A DNA stretch of 31,580 bases. It comes from Fonticula-like sp. SCN 57-25 (lineage: Eukaryota > Nucleariida > Rotosphaerida). The stretch spans positions 1-31,580 of the forward strand of contig MEDX01000045.1 in assembly GCA_001724245.1 (NCBI GenBank), given 5' to 3'. Of this stretch, positions 31,130 to 31,580 are shown one piece after another. The translations under genes were made by a program, and so were the position numbers. Each line of letters begins with the position of its first letter. Position 1 is the first letter of the stretch. Under the pieces are notes generated by a model that was not told the DNA's origin, did not search any database, and was given only the letters and a program-made list of their open reading frames with translations.

Positions 31130-31580
31130 ATGCTGTCGCAGGTGTTTGTGCTCACCCTCAAGGGCGACACGCTCCTCTACAAAGACTGTACGCATGGCTT
31201 GCTTGGGGCTGAATCCATGAAGTGTGCCATGAAATTAATGGAAACTAGATCGCGGCGATGTCGTAAAAGGGACGCCAGACATTTTCTTCCGCAAGCTCAA
31301 GACCTTTAAGAATCAAGAGATCCCGCCTGTTTTCGTGCGTCTCTGCTCTGCTCTCTTGGCTGTCCTCAGCCTTTGTACGCAACGCTGACTGGCGGTGCGC
31401 TTGCAGAACATTGATTCGACGCACTTTGTGCACCAAAAGATTGGCAACCTCTACTTTGTTGCCGTGACCAAGTTCAATGTGTCGCCCGCCTGGGCGCTCT
31501 CCTTCCTCGGCCAGCTCGCCCGCGTCTTCAAGGACTTTTGCGGCGTTCTCAGCGAGGAGTCGCTCCGCCTCAACTTTGCG
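31130..31580 (+). CDS. AP-4 adaptor complex medium subunit (mu-4), N-terminal part
   Basis: AP-4 mu recognises sorting signals for vesicles leaving the trans-Golgi network without clathrin. Three exons are visible, with introns 31188-31248 and 31335-31406, and the coding sequence continues past the right edge. The joined N-terminus starts [19 protein letters not shown], continues [20 protein letters not shown] and then TNF-like mu segments [18 protein letters not shown] and [18 protein letters not shown]. The MxSQxFxLxxKGDxLxYKDxRGD pattern and FxRKL are typical of AP-4 mu and unlike AP-1, AP-2 or AP-3 mu. About 105 residues of the longin-like domain are present; the signal-binding C-terminal domain is outside the window. 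No symbol is given because fungal naming is unsettled. Confidence 0.88.

Overview
The window is nuclear DNA from a compact, GC-rich unicellular eukaryote. Fifteen protein genes, two of them cut by the window edges, fill most of the 31.6 kb. Coding regions are broken by about 75 short introns, mostly 43-65 nt with extremes of 30 and 221 nt. Donors read GTACGY or GTGCGY, and many introns carry a CTRAC/CTAAY branch site 10-30 nt before the acceptor. For most genes I joined exons by hand, and the joined lengths divide by three and give recognisable proteins. The ribosomal proteins and the recyclin-type F-box protein look fungal, but the TEP1 and AP-4 genes would be unusual in yeasts or moulds. I place the organism as an opisthokont, possibly an early-diverging or unusual fungus, without certainty.

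Layout, left to right: an unknown gene fragment (-) head-to-head with exosome subunit RRP42 (+); the ER thiol oxidase ERO1 (-); a 332-nt AT-rich gap; the TRAPP subunit Trs33/TRAPPC6 (-) head-to-head with a ZIP9-type zinc transporter (+); a recyclin-1/Pof6-like F-box protein (-) head-to-head with the complex I assembly factor CIA30/NDUFAF1 (+); a full-length 2584-residue TEP1 homologue (-); an F-box/leucine-rich-repeat/TRAF-zinc-finger protein (-); a 1417-residue Munc13-like protein (-) head-to-head with the AP-1 sigma subunit (+); ribosomal proteins uS4 (-) and eL21 (+) sharing a 623-nt divergent region; and splicing factor SLU7 (-) head-to-head with the start of AP-4 mu (+).

About half of the genes act in the secretory or endosomal system (ERO1, Trs33, ZIP9, Rcy1, Munc13-like, AP-1 sigma, AP-4 mu). 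The rest serve RNA processing, ribosomes, mitochondria, or the vault/telomerase-type RNP protein TEP1. I see no operon-like logic, mobile element, CRISPR array or tRNA. The most interesting signals are the near-invariant C at donor position +4, the complete TEP1 with a degenerate metal site in its vWA-like part, the F-box/LRR/TRAF fusion, a TGAGAC motif cluster and intron hairpins in the ribosomal protein pair, and a 15-bp element shared by the RRP42 and ERO1 promoters.
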